In this document: positions 10,794 to 22,217 of the stretch, piece by piece | Layout of the letters: each line of letters begins with the position of its first letter | Numbering within the stretch: position 1 is the first letter of the stretch | DNA from: Hyperoplus lanceolatus | Lineage: Eukaryota > Chordata > Actinopteri > Uranoscopiformes > Ammodytidae | Reading direction: 5' to 3' | Assembly (NCBI GenBank): GCA_026929865.2 | Contig: CM049404.1 | Location: 6,447,501 to 6,511,500, forward strand | DNA length: 64,000 nucleotides | Notes under the pieces: generated by a model | What the model was told of the DNA's origin: nothing | Seen by the model: only the letters and a program-made list of their open reading frames with translations | Databases searched by the model: none | Made by a program: the position numbers and the translations under genes

Positions 10794-13204
10794 ACGTGTA
10801 CATCCCCCCATTTCCTGTATCATCAGCACTTGTGTTCCCTGGTGGCCATTAGTGGAAAATCTGGAGTGCTTCTTCAGTGAATGAGAGGAACCACCAACAC
10901 CTTCGTAATTATTAATTTTTTATTAAAAAAAATAGATTAAAATATAAGAAAACTCCATTATCAGTACAAAGGCTGTGTTTTCCATTTACAAACAATAAAG
11001 GATGTACAGTAGGGAGGTAACGAATATTTAATGTTTTATTATTATACTGTGTAAACTTGACATTGCCATTACATAGAATACAACCACTTTGCTAAACTGT
11101 TGTACCCTTTGCCTCATGCTTATAGAAGTTTGCCGGCTAAACACGAAACAAGGAATTCCTGCGAGTTAAAATGTCAGTTAGTAGCAGTAATAACACTGAA
11201 GGTGGGTGTGTAGTTAATGCAAGGGGTTTGAATGGGTGTAGGATGCAATGCCATGCCACATTGGCAAGACACTGCAGTTGAATAGGAGTTAACATTTTAA
11301 CTTATAGATAACATGAAACTTTGCCAGTTGGTAAAACAATCATTTGTTGTTATACAATGTGTTCAGAAATGTTAGTTTAAATACAGTATGCACATTTGGC
11401 AATATATACTGTAACTAATTATTCGTATATCTGCATCTCTTTAGAAAACAAAAATCAGATAAAGCCAGAGTTCAAACATTTATTTCCTGGATCTTGAATA
11501 CAGCACCTTTTTTTTAATAAATAAATAAAAAAGTTTAATGTACAGGTCTAAAAAAATGCATTATTTGCATGTTTATAAGAAGAAAATATATCACCATCAT
11601 CAACAAATCATCATTCTTGAATAAACTAATACACTTCAGAATAGTGCTGAGAATTATCATTGAAAGTTTAGTAGGTGTAAGTGCGTAATCAAGTTGAGAA
11701 TTTTGGTTCAGAGTATTGAAAAAAAAGTAATGTTGATATAATGGCTGTTAAAGAAGGTTGTTTAAGAGAAATATTCAGACTCAAACAGACAAGGTTCCGT
11801 CAAATAAACACCTAATTGTAAATTTTAGACCTTTTGATTTACACTATCATAAAAGAAGACATTTCTTGGAAGCAAAATAGACAAAAATCTCAACAAAATA
11901 GTGTGCCTGCAGTGGTTCTTGAAACCACTTGATAACGGTTGTTACAAATATAACTGGAATAGGAAAAAAGATATGGTGCTTAATAAAGAGAGAGTGGGAG
12001 GAGTTTGGGGAGGAGAGGAGAGGAAGAAGAAGATGGAGGGATGGAAGAGTGAGAGAGGGGGAAGGGTGAGGAGGAAACCAGGGAGAAAAAAAGAGGGGGA
12101 AGGGAGCTACTGGTATAACAGCTGATGCTGTTATAATTGTCTCAATTAGCTTGATATGGGGGGGGGGGCTGCTGCTGCCACGGCAACAGTGTTTGGGTTG
12201 TTACCATGGCGCCTGCAGATGCAGCGTCTTTCCCCCATAGAGAGGGTTGGAGGGAGCTGAGGATGAAGGATAGAGAGAGAGGTGGAAAGATGGAGAGAGG
12301 GAGAAAATAAAGAAGATGACGCCAATGGGCTATATTGTAGGCTATGTTGAAAACAAATTTATATTTATTTTCTTTCCAGCCATTCCACATCGCTGTCTAA
12401 ATGTTTCAATGGTTTTGGCTCTTTTTATCAGCTTGATGTGTTTTTTTTTTTTTTTTTTTTATAATTCACATTTTATCTATAACATTTTTCACATATGGTA
12501 CATACATGGTTATTTGGTCAGGTACAGGAACACATCACACAAATTAATAGATTCAATTTCATGGATTTCATGGCGGCAGACAAGAAATTAATTTCCAATC
12601 CTAAACATAGAAAAATGCAAACAAATTAATAATTTAATAGCTTGTTGTGTTTGGATGTATTTGCATTGTACACTGTGTTTGTGTTGTTTTGCTTTGCATT
12701 TTTGTTTGACTCAACAAATGAGGGTCGCCCCTCAATGATCTCAACCATACATAAATATAGGTTGAAGGAAAAAAATAAAAAGATAAAATGTCTGTATAAT
12801 TCATATAAATCAATCTTAATGTTGTGTTCATGTTCAAATCACTGTTTATTGTGTACTGTCCGAATATTTGGAAAATTTCTATTTTGATGATTTGCCACCA
12901 TTTTTATTGAAACTTTCATGCCCGACAACGCCCCCTTTGAATTGAAATGAATTGAGAAGAAACGGCCTGCTGAAAAAAAATGGATGGAGTGAATGAATGG
13001 ATGGAGCGATTACTGTCTGATTGGTAATGATGAAAGCCAATATAGAGAGCCAGCCCTCTGGAAAAGAATAGAACCGATAGAACAGCTGTTGAATAGAGGG
13101 ATGGAGGTATGTGACAGGAAGAGGAGATGATAAGGGAGAAATCCATTCAGAGGAAAACAAAGAGGGAAGTTTGGGATGAAAATAATGGAAAGATTGATTT
13201 GAAA
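10794..13204. other. No gene seen (2.4 kb)
   Basis: AT-rich DNA. It contains a purine-rich stretch at 11,985-12,112 (separate entry), a 10-base G run near 12,160 and a 20-base T run near 12,440. Small frames are low complexity (Lys/Glu/Arg or Ser/Leu rich) and not convincing. Confidence 0.5.
11985..12112 (+). repeat. Polypurine stretch
   Basis: For about 125 bases the plus strand is almost all A and G (GGAGAGGAGAGGAAGAAGAA and similar), with only isolated T or C. The overlapping 74-codon frame rich in Arg, Lys, Glu and Gly is a by-product of this composition. Such tracts can form triplex DNA; whether this one does is inference. Confidence 0.75.
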
Positions 13205-13566
13205 TCTTAATAATAATAATAATGGATTGGATTTATATAGCGCTTTTCAAGGCACTCAAAGACGCTTTACAGGGTTCCAGGTTCCATTCAGTCACACACA
13301 GGCATACTGGTGGTGGTAAACTACCATAGTAGCCACAGCTGCCCTGGGGCAGACTGACGGAAGCGTGGCTGCCATTCAGTGCCTACGGCCCCTCCGACCA
13401 CCACCTCAAACATACAGCAGTCATACACATTCACACGGGGCAAGGTGGGTGAAGTGTCTTGCCCAAGGACACAACAACCATGACACAGGTGGCAGAGTGG
13501 GGATTGAACCGCAAACCCTTGGATCATTGGCCAACCTGCTTAACCACCTGAGCCACGGTCGCCCCA
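13205..13566 (-). mobile_element. tRNA-derived SINE with (ATT)n tail
   Basis: On the minus strand it begins GGGGCGACCGTGGCTCAGGT, which contains a consensus box A (TGGCTCAGGTGG). Box B is GGTTCAATCCC. A central 'tccttgggcaagacacttca' motif, widely shared by fish SINEs, follows. The 3' part ends in TTGAAAAGCGCTATATAAA and (ATT)n at 13,205-13,222. This is close to full length, about 360 bp. The tail resembles that of LINE-type partners elsewhere in the window (14,290; 51,840), which fits tail-borrowing for retroposition. Confidence 0.88.
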
Positions 13567-14289
13567 AATCTTGGGCGGAGGGATACAGACTGAAGGATAA
13601 TGCAGCACCAGTTCATTATAATCAAACTTCCTTTGGTTTCGTCAGTGAAATGCTCCTGAAGAAACATCTAATTCCATTTCATTGCATGACCATTTTGTCC
13701 TCGTCAACAGCACAGTATGAATATCTTCTGTTCATGATACCTAGGGGGCAAACACCCTTTTTTTGGAAAACAGGCATAGGCTGTTGTAAAAGGTTGTTCA
13801 CCGGAAAATATATCTAGGACCTTCAAGGATCACAACCTGGGTGGACAACCTTCTCACCTGCTGTAAAGCTACAAGGGGCGGAAATAGCAATTCGGTTTAA
13901 GGGTAGGGGAGAGTGGCCTAAGTTGTGCATTTTGGAAGTTGTGCCACCCCTTGTTTCTTGAAAACCGTGGAAGAAATTGGAAATATGACCACATATTTAA
14001 GAAGAGCCATCCATTTGACTCATCCTGTAAAGAAGGGAGACACAAGGAATAAGATATAAGCACATTTAAGCTCAAAAAACTGTGTTTTGCCTTTCAAAGT
14101 AAAATTTCCATGATCAAGGGTTTTTGATTATTGTGTCTGAACAATTATAGACAAGTTTGAAAACATTTGAGACATGTTTTAGTGCTTTGGTATGCTACAG
14201 TTTGAGTCTATACAGTTAGCACGATGTCAGCCCTAAACGGCTGCATCATGCTTATTATCTAAATTTCTGGGGTTGGGGTGATTTGTGCC

Positions 14290-14645
14290 AAAGGGCCTAG
14301 GTGAGTTATAAGTGAGTAAGTAAGTAAAATGTATTTATAAAAGCACATTTATAACAGTTTGCACTGTCCAAAGTGCTGTACATAGTGCATTCAGTAGGTA
14401 AACAATGAAGGTAAAATAACAATAACCAAAATAAAAGACATAAAGCCCATACATCCACATAAACACAGATAGTAGTGCAGAGGTAAGATAGTTAATGGGG
14501 GGGGGAAACGCCAGGGTGTACATATGGGTTTTGAGCCTTGATTTAAAGGCAGAAATGTAGGGGGAATCACATTTGTCAGGTGGCAGTTGGTTCCACAAGC
14601 ACGGAGCAACTAGTGCAAAGTACAATTCTGAGAGTTGTGCCAGTG
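14290..14645 (-). mobile_element. LINE 3' fragment (L2/Jockey-like), nested
   Basis: On the minus strand a frame starting near 14,645 reads FALVAPCLWNQLPP, then FKSRLKTHMYTLAF. This is the characteristic C-terminus of L2/Jockey-type reverse transcriptase polyproteins (LWNSLP followed by FK..LKTHLF). A 3' untranslated part follows, ending in 'cactttggacagtgcaaac', TTTATAAATACATTTTAC and a short (TTAC)n tail at 14,311-14,330. It is strongly 5'-truncated and lies wholly inside the TIR element at 13,906-15,202, so it inserted later. Confidence 0.8.
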
Positions 14646-14649
14646 GCAT

Positions 14650-14812
14650 GGCTGTATACGCTGGTCACCAAAAGAAAGTGATTGTCTACAGTAGCTCAGA
14701 AGAGAGTGACATCTCAATTCCACTTAACGATACCACTGATGAGAGTTCAGATGGCCAGAAAGATGATGATGGTGACTTTGTCATTGTGAGCTTTGCGGAT
14801 AAAACCACTTAG
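14650..14812 (+). pseudogene. Pogo-like transposase C-terminal relic
   Basis: The frame reads SSSEESDISIPLNDTTDESS followed by DDDGDFVIVSF and stops at 14,812. An acidic Ser/Asp/Glu-rich stretch followed by 'GDFVxVxF' is the kind of tail found on pogo/jerky-type DDE transposases in fish genomes. The catalytic core is gone, and the nested LINE removes the upstream coding context. The assignment is by motif recall only. Confidence 0.45.
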
Positions 14813-15204
14813 ATCTGCTAGGCCTTGTTTAATAAAATTTACCTTCAATCTTTGTCAACTATTTACTTTATTTACTTTAAATACACCTTAAATAAGTGAT
14901 TGTCTAATGGATTTGTCTTGCATTACAGTTTATGAGATATATATCAATGGCACAATTCACCCCATGGTATTCTCTCCAACCACACAACTTACACCACACC
15001 GGGGGCAAGTTGTGCAACAAGACAACTTTTTTGCCGAAAGCTATATTTCTTCAACAGTTTATTCCAGATCCAAAGTTTTTATTGCCAGGGATGCACAACA
15101 CCCTGAAATATATGTACATATTTGAGTTGGAGACTTTACTGTCAAGGCCTCACTTTAAAGTCACTTTGAGTAAAAAGTTGCACAACTTAGGCCACTCTCC
15201 CCTA

Positions 15205-16041
15205 TATAAATTGTCAAATTTGCATATATATTCAAATATTTTTGAAAAAAACTCTGGTACAAAAAAAATCATTGTTTTAATGGAAGTAATCAACTGGCAA
15301 AGTGTCATGATGACATCTACTATATGAGGCAACACATTACAATTTTACCCTTGGATTAAACCATGGTACCGATTAGCTATTTTCTTATTCTAGTAAATGC
15401 TACAGGAGTAGCACTGATTTAGCATTGGACTACTATAACATTATATCGGATGCACACTAGACATTTTAAAACACGGTTTCAAAATCAACTTTTCTTTTCT
15501 ACTCCACATATTCTTCTTCCTAGTTTGGCTCCTACATCACCCATAATGCAACTGGACTGTAAATGCATACTCCATTGCATTAGTGTGAATTCAAATAAAA
15601 CAGAACTAGCTCCTTGGCTACAAGTATAGGTTGTATGAGTAATCATTTCCTTGTTTTTTGTTATAATCTCAGCCAACCCAACCTTTTCAGTAAAATTCCC
15701 CCCAACACTAGCCCCCAGACAGTCAGTATACAGAGGGTAAGACATGGCAGGGGGGGTGAACTGTGGTGCAGGGTGACTGACTGTTGAAGTCTTGAAGGGT
15801 TGGGGTATTTGGCTCCAAGTTGGAGAGGTTGGAGCCTCCAACCTCTCCTGCTGCCATTGCTTAACAGGGATTTGAAACTTGAAGAGCAATCTGTTACTCT
15901 CCCTGATGTAGTGGAAGATGGATGTCCATGTCCCCGGAGCAGACAGCAGCTGTGATGCGAGTGTGAGCACCAGTGTGGGTGTGTGAGCGCGTCCCACTGT
16001 GTGTCCCACCATACCATACTCACTTACATTGTGTTTATAAG

Positions 16042-16043
<2 letters not shown>
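15205..16043. other. No gene seen
   Basis: A 216-codon minus frame spans 15,485-16,135. It begins in the adjacent CA/GT repeat (a His-Thr run) and continues through Pro/Ser-rich sequence without family motifs. I consider it an accident of composition. Confidence 0.5.

Positions 16044-16084
<41 letters not shown>
16044..16084. repeat. (GT)n microsatellite, left bracket
   Basis: About 20 GT units directly preceding the type B dispersed unit. Confidence 0.95.
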
Positions 16085-16086
<2 letters not shown>

Positions 16087-16375
16087 AAATTGTACAACTA
16101 TTTTTGTGAGGACCAATTTGAGTTTTGGAGCGCAAGAGTGGGGACTTTTTTGGAAAGTGAGGACAATTTGGGCGGTTTTAACTTTGGGACAGGCCTTTAA
16201 AAGGGCTGTTTGAAGGTAAATATTCAGTTTTTGAAATAGGTTTATGTTAGGGTTAGTATAAGGGTTGTGGTAGGCATTTAGTTTTGATGGATAGGGTTAG
16301 GGTAAGGGGCTAGGGTATGCATTATGTTAATGAATGTCCTCACAAGTATAGCGGTACAAACATGGGTGTGCCGGT
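16085..16375 (+). repeat. GT-bracketed dispersed repeat, type B
   Basis: The unit begins 'caactatttttgtgaggacc' and includes 'acaggcctttaaaagggctg'. It then has a TTAGGGTTAG/GGGTTAGGGTAAGG stretch and 'agggtatgcatta', and ends in 'atgtcctcacaagtatag' before GT-containing DNA. A second copy at 44,591-44,801 shares these blocks in order and is bracketed by GT tracts on both sides. No coding potential. Confidence 0.75.
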
Positions 16376-16606
16376 CCGCTGTCAAACAGCTGGTGTGCAA
16401 CAGAATCACTCAATCTTTGGTCATGTCAGGAGGAGAGAGCCGACTTGAGACAGCCAGTTGGCAAAGATACACGCACTCTCTCCATATATATTCATGAAAG
16501 GCCATCCTTTCCCCTCAGCTGTTGGGGTGTCTCGCTCTGTTAGTCCTGTGATTTATCGTGCCGCCACGCCTGAAGGTTTACATATATATGGGGATGGAGC
16601 ACGAAC

Positions 16607-16713
<107 letters not shown>

Positions 16714-16851
16714 GTACCATCAATGCAGTGTGCCACACCCCAGTCTAGTCAGTGGTCTTCCCTGAATCTGATGGCTCCCACTGATGAAATTCAGTATCCT
16801 CCTTTGACTGATCACACACACAAAAATTATAGAAACTGCTCTTCGTGCTTG

Positions 16852-16888
16852 CGTGTGTGTGTGTGTGTGAGTGTGTGTGTGTGTTTGT
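16852..16888. repeat. Interrupted (GT)n, left bracket
   Basis: GT repeats with GTGA and GTTT interruptions form the left flank of the next type A unit. Confidence 0.85.
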
Positions 16889-17265
<377 letters not shown>

Positions 17266-17418
17266 GCCAGGTGATCAATGTGACAGCTGTTATGATGTAT
17301 ATGACTTGGCACATGTTCATTTAATGGCAGTCAAGTGATGCTCAGTCAATCACAGTCTCCTTGATCTAGATACTACGCCGTCCGTGATTTATCCAATCGC
17401 ATAAAATGTCATGCGCAT

Positions 17419-17419
<1 letters not shown>

Positions 17420-17462
<43 letters not shown>
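17420..17462. repeat. (CA)n microsatellite
   Basis: About 21 CA units. Confidence 0.95.
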
Positions 17463-17465
<3 letters not shown>

Positions 17466-19331
17466 TAGTCAGAGTAGCACACTTGTTTTTTTCCGCTTCA
17501 AGCACTGATATTAAACCGATTTTTATGTCAGCGATCTAAAAGCCACTGTTTTTTTTCTGAATGACACAGGATTTGATGCAGCCTCATTGAATCACTCTCA
17601 TGTAATAAGAATTGCAGTGAACAACCATCAACCTTTTACAAGGTGCTTTCTCATAACATTTTCTAGGGTTGCATTGCATTAAGGGGCCTTGTTTTTTCCA
17701 TTACCTTCACTTTCCAAAACAGTGAAAGAGATTGTGAAAACGACAAGGAAGAATGTAAACTGCTGTGTATTGAAGTCAGAGTAACCCAGACTTTGGGACA
17801 TGTACTCTAAAGGGCAAGCGGTGGGATGGTGAGAGCAAGGCGTCCATATTTTGTTATTTTGTTTTTAATAGGAAAGAAAATGTCTGTACTGTCCGTTCCT
17901 TAAAGGAATGTTACAGTTCATATCAGAAACTCAAATGTGATGAAGGTTAAACAAAAAAAAACCTTCACATATTTCTGAGACACGTGTACAGCAAACAGTC
18001 GCAATTCTAAAAGGTTAAAAGCCAACCGTCTCTGGGACTTAATATTTGTTAAGGATTCTTAAAAGGAATTAAAGAGATGCCGAAAATAGAATATTTATTA
18101 TTATTTTTCTAAATGAAATCGGACCTTATATGGTTTCAATTTGAAGGTTTCTATTGAAGGACTTTTGGAATAAAAAAAGTGTATGCCACATTCAACAGTG
18201 ATTCTCTGAATGAGTGTCCTTGAGGCCCGTGAATGCATATCAAACCTGATCTAAACCCACTCCCCCTATACATATTTGGCATTATGATAGAGGGCAGCTT
18301 CCAAGAATGTTTTGAACTTTTCAAAGATAAAACAGCCTGCCAAGCAAACCTACACCATGCAGTGATTGGCCAGACATGCAGACATGAGAAATGTATGCAA
18401 GCTTTGGACTTTTGCCCATACTGCTGGAGCCCACTATGTTGCTGTCTCTGCCGATTTAAAGCTGCTGTAATTAAAGGTGCACTATGTAACTTTGTAAAGC
18501 AGCTCCTTTGCAGCCAATTACAGCTAGGTTCCAGCTAACCTGAAAATTAGGCTTTTTATATGTAAAGGATTGTTAAATTATAAAGCAATTATCAAAGCAC
18601 TTGCATATTAATTTTGAGATGATCAACCTACTAAGTTATGGAATCATTGCAGCCATATCAGTTTAAACCGACTATTAGGGAATCTTTGAATTTCACTAAA
18701 ATTGGTTTTAAATTAATGTGCGTATGGCAGGATAAATGGAAGTAAGAAAAGTGAAAAGGCAACCTATCTTATTAATTTGTTTGTTGAACAAAATCACTAA
18801 ACATTTTTTTTTACCTGAAATAAACTAAAAAAATACAAATAATTATTGAATATGAATTACTGGTAAAACAATGGTAAAATAAAAAAAATATTTGGAAGGA
18901 AACATTAGATGATGAAAACAATGCCACAGAAAATACATGTAGATATCACAATCTCATGGATGACTGGACCTTGGTTAAAAAGCTTCCAACTATCATGAAA
19001 TATTCAGCCCTTGAGAAGAAAGAAAATTTAGAAATCAAGGCTGATTTCTTGACACTATTGTATGTAAAGAAAAAAGGGCCATACATTTTTTCTAATGCTC
19101 CCTCACACTGCCTTCTGCCCGTGTCTTTCCTGACATGTGTCCCATGCTGACACCTCAATCTTCAGTGGATTTCTAAATGGAGAACAACTGGCCATAAATC
19201 GCCATGGTCCTCCTATTAATTATCATCAATAACGCCTCCCTGCCCATTTATCTCTCACACGCTAGACCCACTAACCACCTCTAACTGAACATCCCAACCC
19301 CCCACACTGTTACACAACCCATCCCCCGTCT
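17463..19331. other. No gene seen; TTAA-element end at 18471
   Basis: Mostly ordinary DNA. At 18,471-18,495 the word TTAAAGGTGCACTATGTAAC is the terminus of the TTAA-type miniature family (compare 61,865); no matching opposite end is close, so it is a solo end. A 101-codon frame at 18,233-18,538 is Cys-rich in its second half but has no regular zinc-finger spacing and runs into this transposon end, so I do not call it. Confidence 0.5.
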
Positions 19332-19358
19332 CACACACACACACACACACACACACAC
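19332..19358. repeat. (CA)n microsatellite
   Basis: About 13 CA units. Confidence 0.9.
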
Positions 19359-20318
19359 GCCACCCCATCCATGCACATTTATTAACACACTAACCCCCCA
19401 TATCTCTCATACAAACACATTCTTCAACTGCTCGTTTACCCCTCCCCCTCTCCGTCCATCATCACCCCCTCCTTTTTCTACCTCTTCATCACTATCCTTC
19501 ACTACCACTTGTATCAAAGCCCATCTGACTAGCGCATCAAGATTTGCATTGCGTGTAGTCCATGCAGACAAGAGCAAAAACATAAGTGAGGATCTCCTTG
19601 GAGGCAAAAAAAAAAAAACCCTACAGAAACACTGACTGTGGAGGTCAGAGAAGACGGTCTTTGATTTTATTTTTATTTTTTTCAAAGTGTTGCGTCGATT
19701 GTGTAGCCATCAGCTTACCCAGAATTCCTATCCAATGACTTTAAAAGAACGTTGCTGTGTTCTCAAGGTCAGCCTGATCCACATCTCAAGGCTGTCTCAG
19801 TAAACGTTTTGAGGCGGAGTATTACAATCATTTTTGACCATAACGGGCACAGCCGCAAGTTTTAAAGCTGAGACCTAGAGGATGTATGGGGCAAAAGCTG
19901 AAAAACCAAAAGGCAAATACAATTATATTTGGTGTCTCTGATACATAAGAAAAATTGCTTTTTTGTTGTTGTTGAAAATTTTGAAAAATGACTGCTGTGG
20001 GGAGGGGGGGGGGGGGGGGGGTTCTGCAAAATGGGCTGTTGTCAGCAAACTAGACCAGATTCCTATGTGTCATTGTATCTGATGGATACACAACCGCAAT
20101 TTCCTCTTGACAATTTTTGAGGCACTTCAATAAATCAGACAGCTTGAATGCATTGCCTGCCATTTTATCATACCAAGCTCTTTTCGCCACAGAAGAAAGC
20201 TAATTTGAAATTATTGAACTGTAATGTACTGTATAGAAGTCAATTATACATACAAACACACTGTTCAATTCACTGCACCCAAGAAAAGCATGCTAGTGTT
20301 TATGAAGCGTGACAGTGG

Positions 20319-20349
<31 letters not shown>

Positions 20350-20741
20350 CTTGAAACCCACTGGGGGCAGAGCGTGCAAGCCTCTGTTAAGGCCAAGCTG
20401 TTAGAAAATCACCCCCTCATTCTTTACCTCTCGATTTTATTTTGGTGCGCTCTCTCTCTTTTTTTCCTCTACCTCTCTCGCCCACACACACTACAAAAAA
20501 AAACACTCACGGCACGTGTAGGCAAACACTTACTGTAAGACACAGGCCCACACACTGGGATTAGCTTGTGTGTCGGCCTCAGGTCCTCCAGCATGCATAG
20601 TCTTTGAGCTAAAGACCTAGGAAAATTAGCTTCTCCATCTTTCTTCACTGTTGTATGAGCGCCTTATAACCCACCCAGTGCAACTGCCGCAGCTACCAGC
20701 ATGCATCGCGCAAAGGTCCGCCTTGGGGCAGCTTCCTTTGC

Positions 20742-20744
<3 letters not shown>
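19359..20744. other. No gene; G18 run and short CA run
   Basis: An uninterrupted run of about 18 G residues lies at 20,004-20,021. A short CA run lies at 20,328-20,346. No gene is supported. Confidence 0.55.

Positions 20745-20782
<38 letters not shown>
20745..20782. repeat. (GT)n microsatellite, left bracket
   Basis: About 19 GT units preceding a type A unit. Confidence 0.95.
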
Positions 20783-20784
<2 letters not shown>

Positions 20785-21026
20785 TACTCAAGCTGTGGGG
20801 ACATTGTTCTGTTTACATAGCAATATTTTAGGGACATACCTTCCTTTTGGGGACAAAATGAAAGTCCCTATAACGTAATAATGACATTTAAGGGTGAATA
20901 CTTGCTTTAAGGTAAGGGCAGACTTAGGTTAAGGTTAGGGTAAGGGTTAGGAAAGTAGAGGTTATAGTTAGGGCAAGTCTCCAGGATATGAATGTAAGTC
21001 TATGTAATGTCCTTGGAAGTGAACAC

Positions 21027-21030
<4 letters not shown>
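20783..21030 (+). repeat. GT-bracketed dispersed repeat, type A
   Basis: It starts ATTACTCA like the 3,373 copy. It then has 'gtggggacattgttctgttt', 'ttttggggacaaaatgaaag', 'acttgctttaaggtaaggg', a GGTTAGGGTAAGGGTTAGG stretch and 'agggcaagtctccaggatat', ending in 'gaacacaact' before GT. Both brackets are intact. Confidence 0.8.
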
Positions 21031-21089
<59 letters not shown>

Positions 21090-21097
21090 TGTGTGTG
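21031..21097. repeat. (GT)n passing into (GCGT)n
   Basis: About 20 GT units followed by five GCGT units and more GT. The alternating purine-pyrimidine order is kept throughout. Confidence 0.92.
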
Positions 21098-21480
21098 CCA
21101 GTGTGTGGACGTGCGTGTGTTGTGTGTGAATTTTCTGACATGCATTTCTATGTTTCTACATGCTTAAGGTTGGTGTGCTGTCCCTATTAATGGCACCGTT
21201 GAACATGTATGTGGAGAATGTGACCGTGTTTAGGCATACCAATATTATTTATAACATATATAGTATGTTACATTTCCCCTTTCATTAATCTGCTCCATAG
21301 GACGAATAGCACGGAGAACAAGCTATCAGATTAGCTCTGGGGTTAGGTAAAGGGGGAGGTGTGAGAGAGAGAAAAGCAGGTGAAGAGTGGTAGCCTGCAA
21401 CAATACTATGGGGGAATAAGATCATATTCATTACGCTGGCTAAATCTGAAACAGGCCTTAATATCTCTTTTCTAAACCGT

Positions 21481-21896
21481 CCCTGCATTCCGAACGCATA
21501 CTCTTTCTGTTTTTTATTCTTCATACTACAGCTGGGGCATAAAAAGAATCTAGTTAGCAGGCAGTAGGCAAACAATTGGGATATACCGATACTTTTACAT
21601 GTTGATTTCATCATAATATCGGCCCTTGATCTTGCCTCTTGCTTAAATTTCCATCGCTTCCCTGGTTGTTTTCATACAGAGGCTCTGTCGATGTGACGTC
21701 ACTTCCGGGCACACTGCATTGTGGGTCATAATCGCCCAAATAGCACACTGATTTCAAGACAAAAAAATCTTAGGCCGGATGTAGTAGGCATACGGGTATT
21801 TTTAAGCATGCTAAATGTGACAACATGAATTGGGACATCCTGAATCTTTTCTCTATCATACTAAATAGCAGAAAGTATGGGGATTGGAACGCAGGG
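21481..21896 (-). mobile_element. CCCTGCRTTCC miniature TIR element, complete
   Basis: The left end is CCCTGCATTCCGAACGCATA. The right end, read inverted, is CCCTGCGTTCCAATCCCCAT. Both lead into a CATACTnTTTCTG-like block. It is about 416 bp with no coding sequence. Flanks share CGT on both sides, a possible 3-bp target duplication. Read on the minus strand it aligns block for block with the split copies at 30,478-32,250 and 63,208-63,859: 'gctatttagtatg', 'aggatgtccc', 'aagcatgcttaaaaat', 'gtgctatttgggcgatt', 'ggaagtgacgtcacat'. Confidence 0.82.
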
Positions 21897-22217
21897 CGTG
21901 TGCCACCCATTCTAAAGCAGAGGGTGAGGGGTTAAGGCTCAAGCTCAGAGATCTCAAAGGCTAAATCCAAGCACTTTGAAAGACAATGGGTAATGCTTGA
22001 TAAACCCAAAGCACTTTCAAGGTCTTGCTTATTATATATTTTCATCCAGGCACCTTCACATTCACCCGAGCCAACCATGCTTTGGGGTGTGGGAAAACCT
22101 TTGATAAAGATCTGCAAATCCAAAAATATTTTCACTGCACTCATCATGAGTAGCTAGCATTGGTTAGTTTTGCATTACAGAATTGGAGGGTGAAGACCCC
22201 CAGTGCAGGGGTAAATC

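Larger units (their letters stand above)
13906..15202 (+). mobile_element. TA-flanked DNA transposon, pogo-like, non-autonomous
   Basis: Both ends are the same 24-bp inverted repeat, starting GGGGAGAGTGGCCTAAGTTG. Each end is flanked by TA (13,904-13,905 and 15,203-15,204), as expected for the Tc1/mariner/pogo superfamily. Related 'aagttgtgcca' words recur inside both ends. The 3' part keeps a short open frame like the acidic C-terminus of pogo-type DDE transposases. The interior is otherwise non-coding and interrupted by a LINE fragment. The superfamily call rests on the TA duplication plus the relic and is moderately sure; the element boundaries are very sure. Confidence 0.85.

Noticed and set aside
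12200..12225. RFX-type X-box at GTTACCATGGCG
   Set aside because: The second half-site is incomplete and there is no nearby promoter evidence.
15485..16135. 216-codon minus-strand frame, one of the longest in the window
   Set aside because: It begins inside a CA/GT tract and has low-complexity composition with no family motif.
16240..16320. Further interstitial telomere repeats (GGGTTAGGGTAAGG)
   Set aside because: Units are irregular and are a fixed part of the GT-bracketed repeat family, not telomeric DNA.
18233..18538. 101-codon frame with many Cys residues
   Set aside because: Its 3' end runs into a TTAA-type transposon terminus at 18,471, so it is not a conserved gene.
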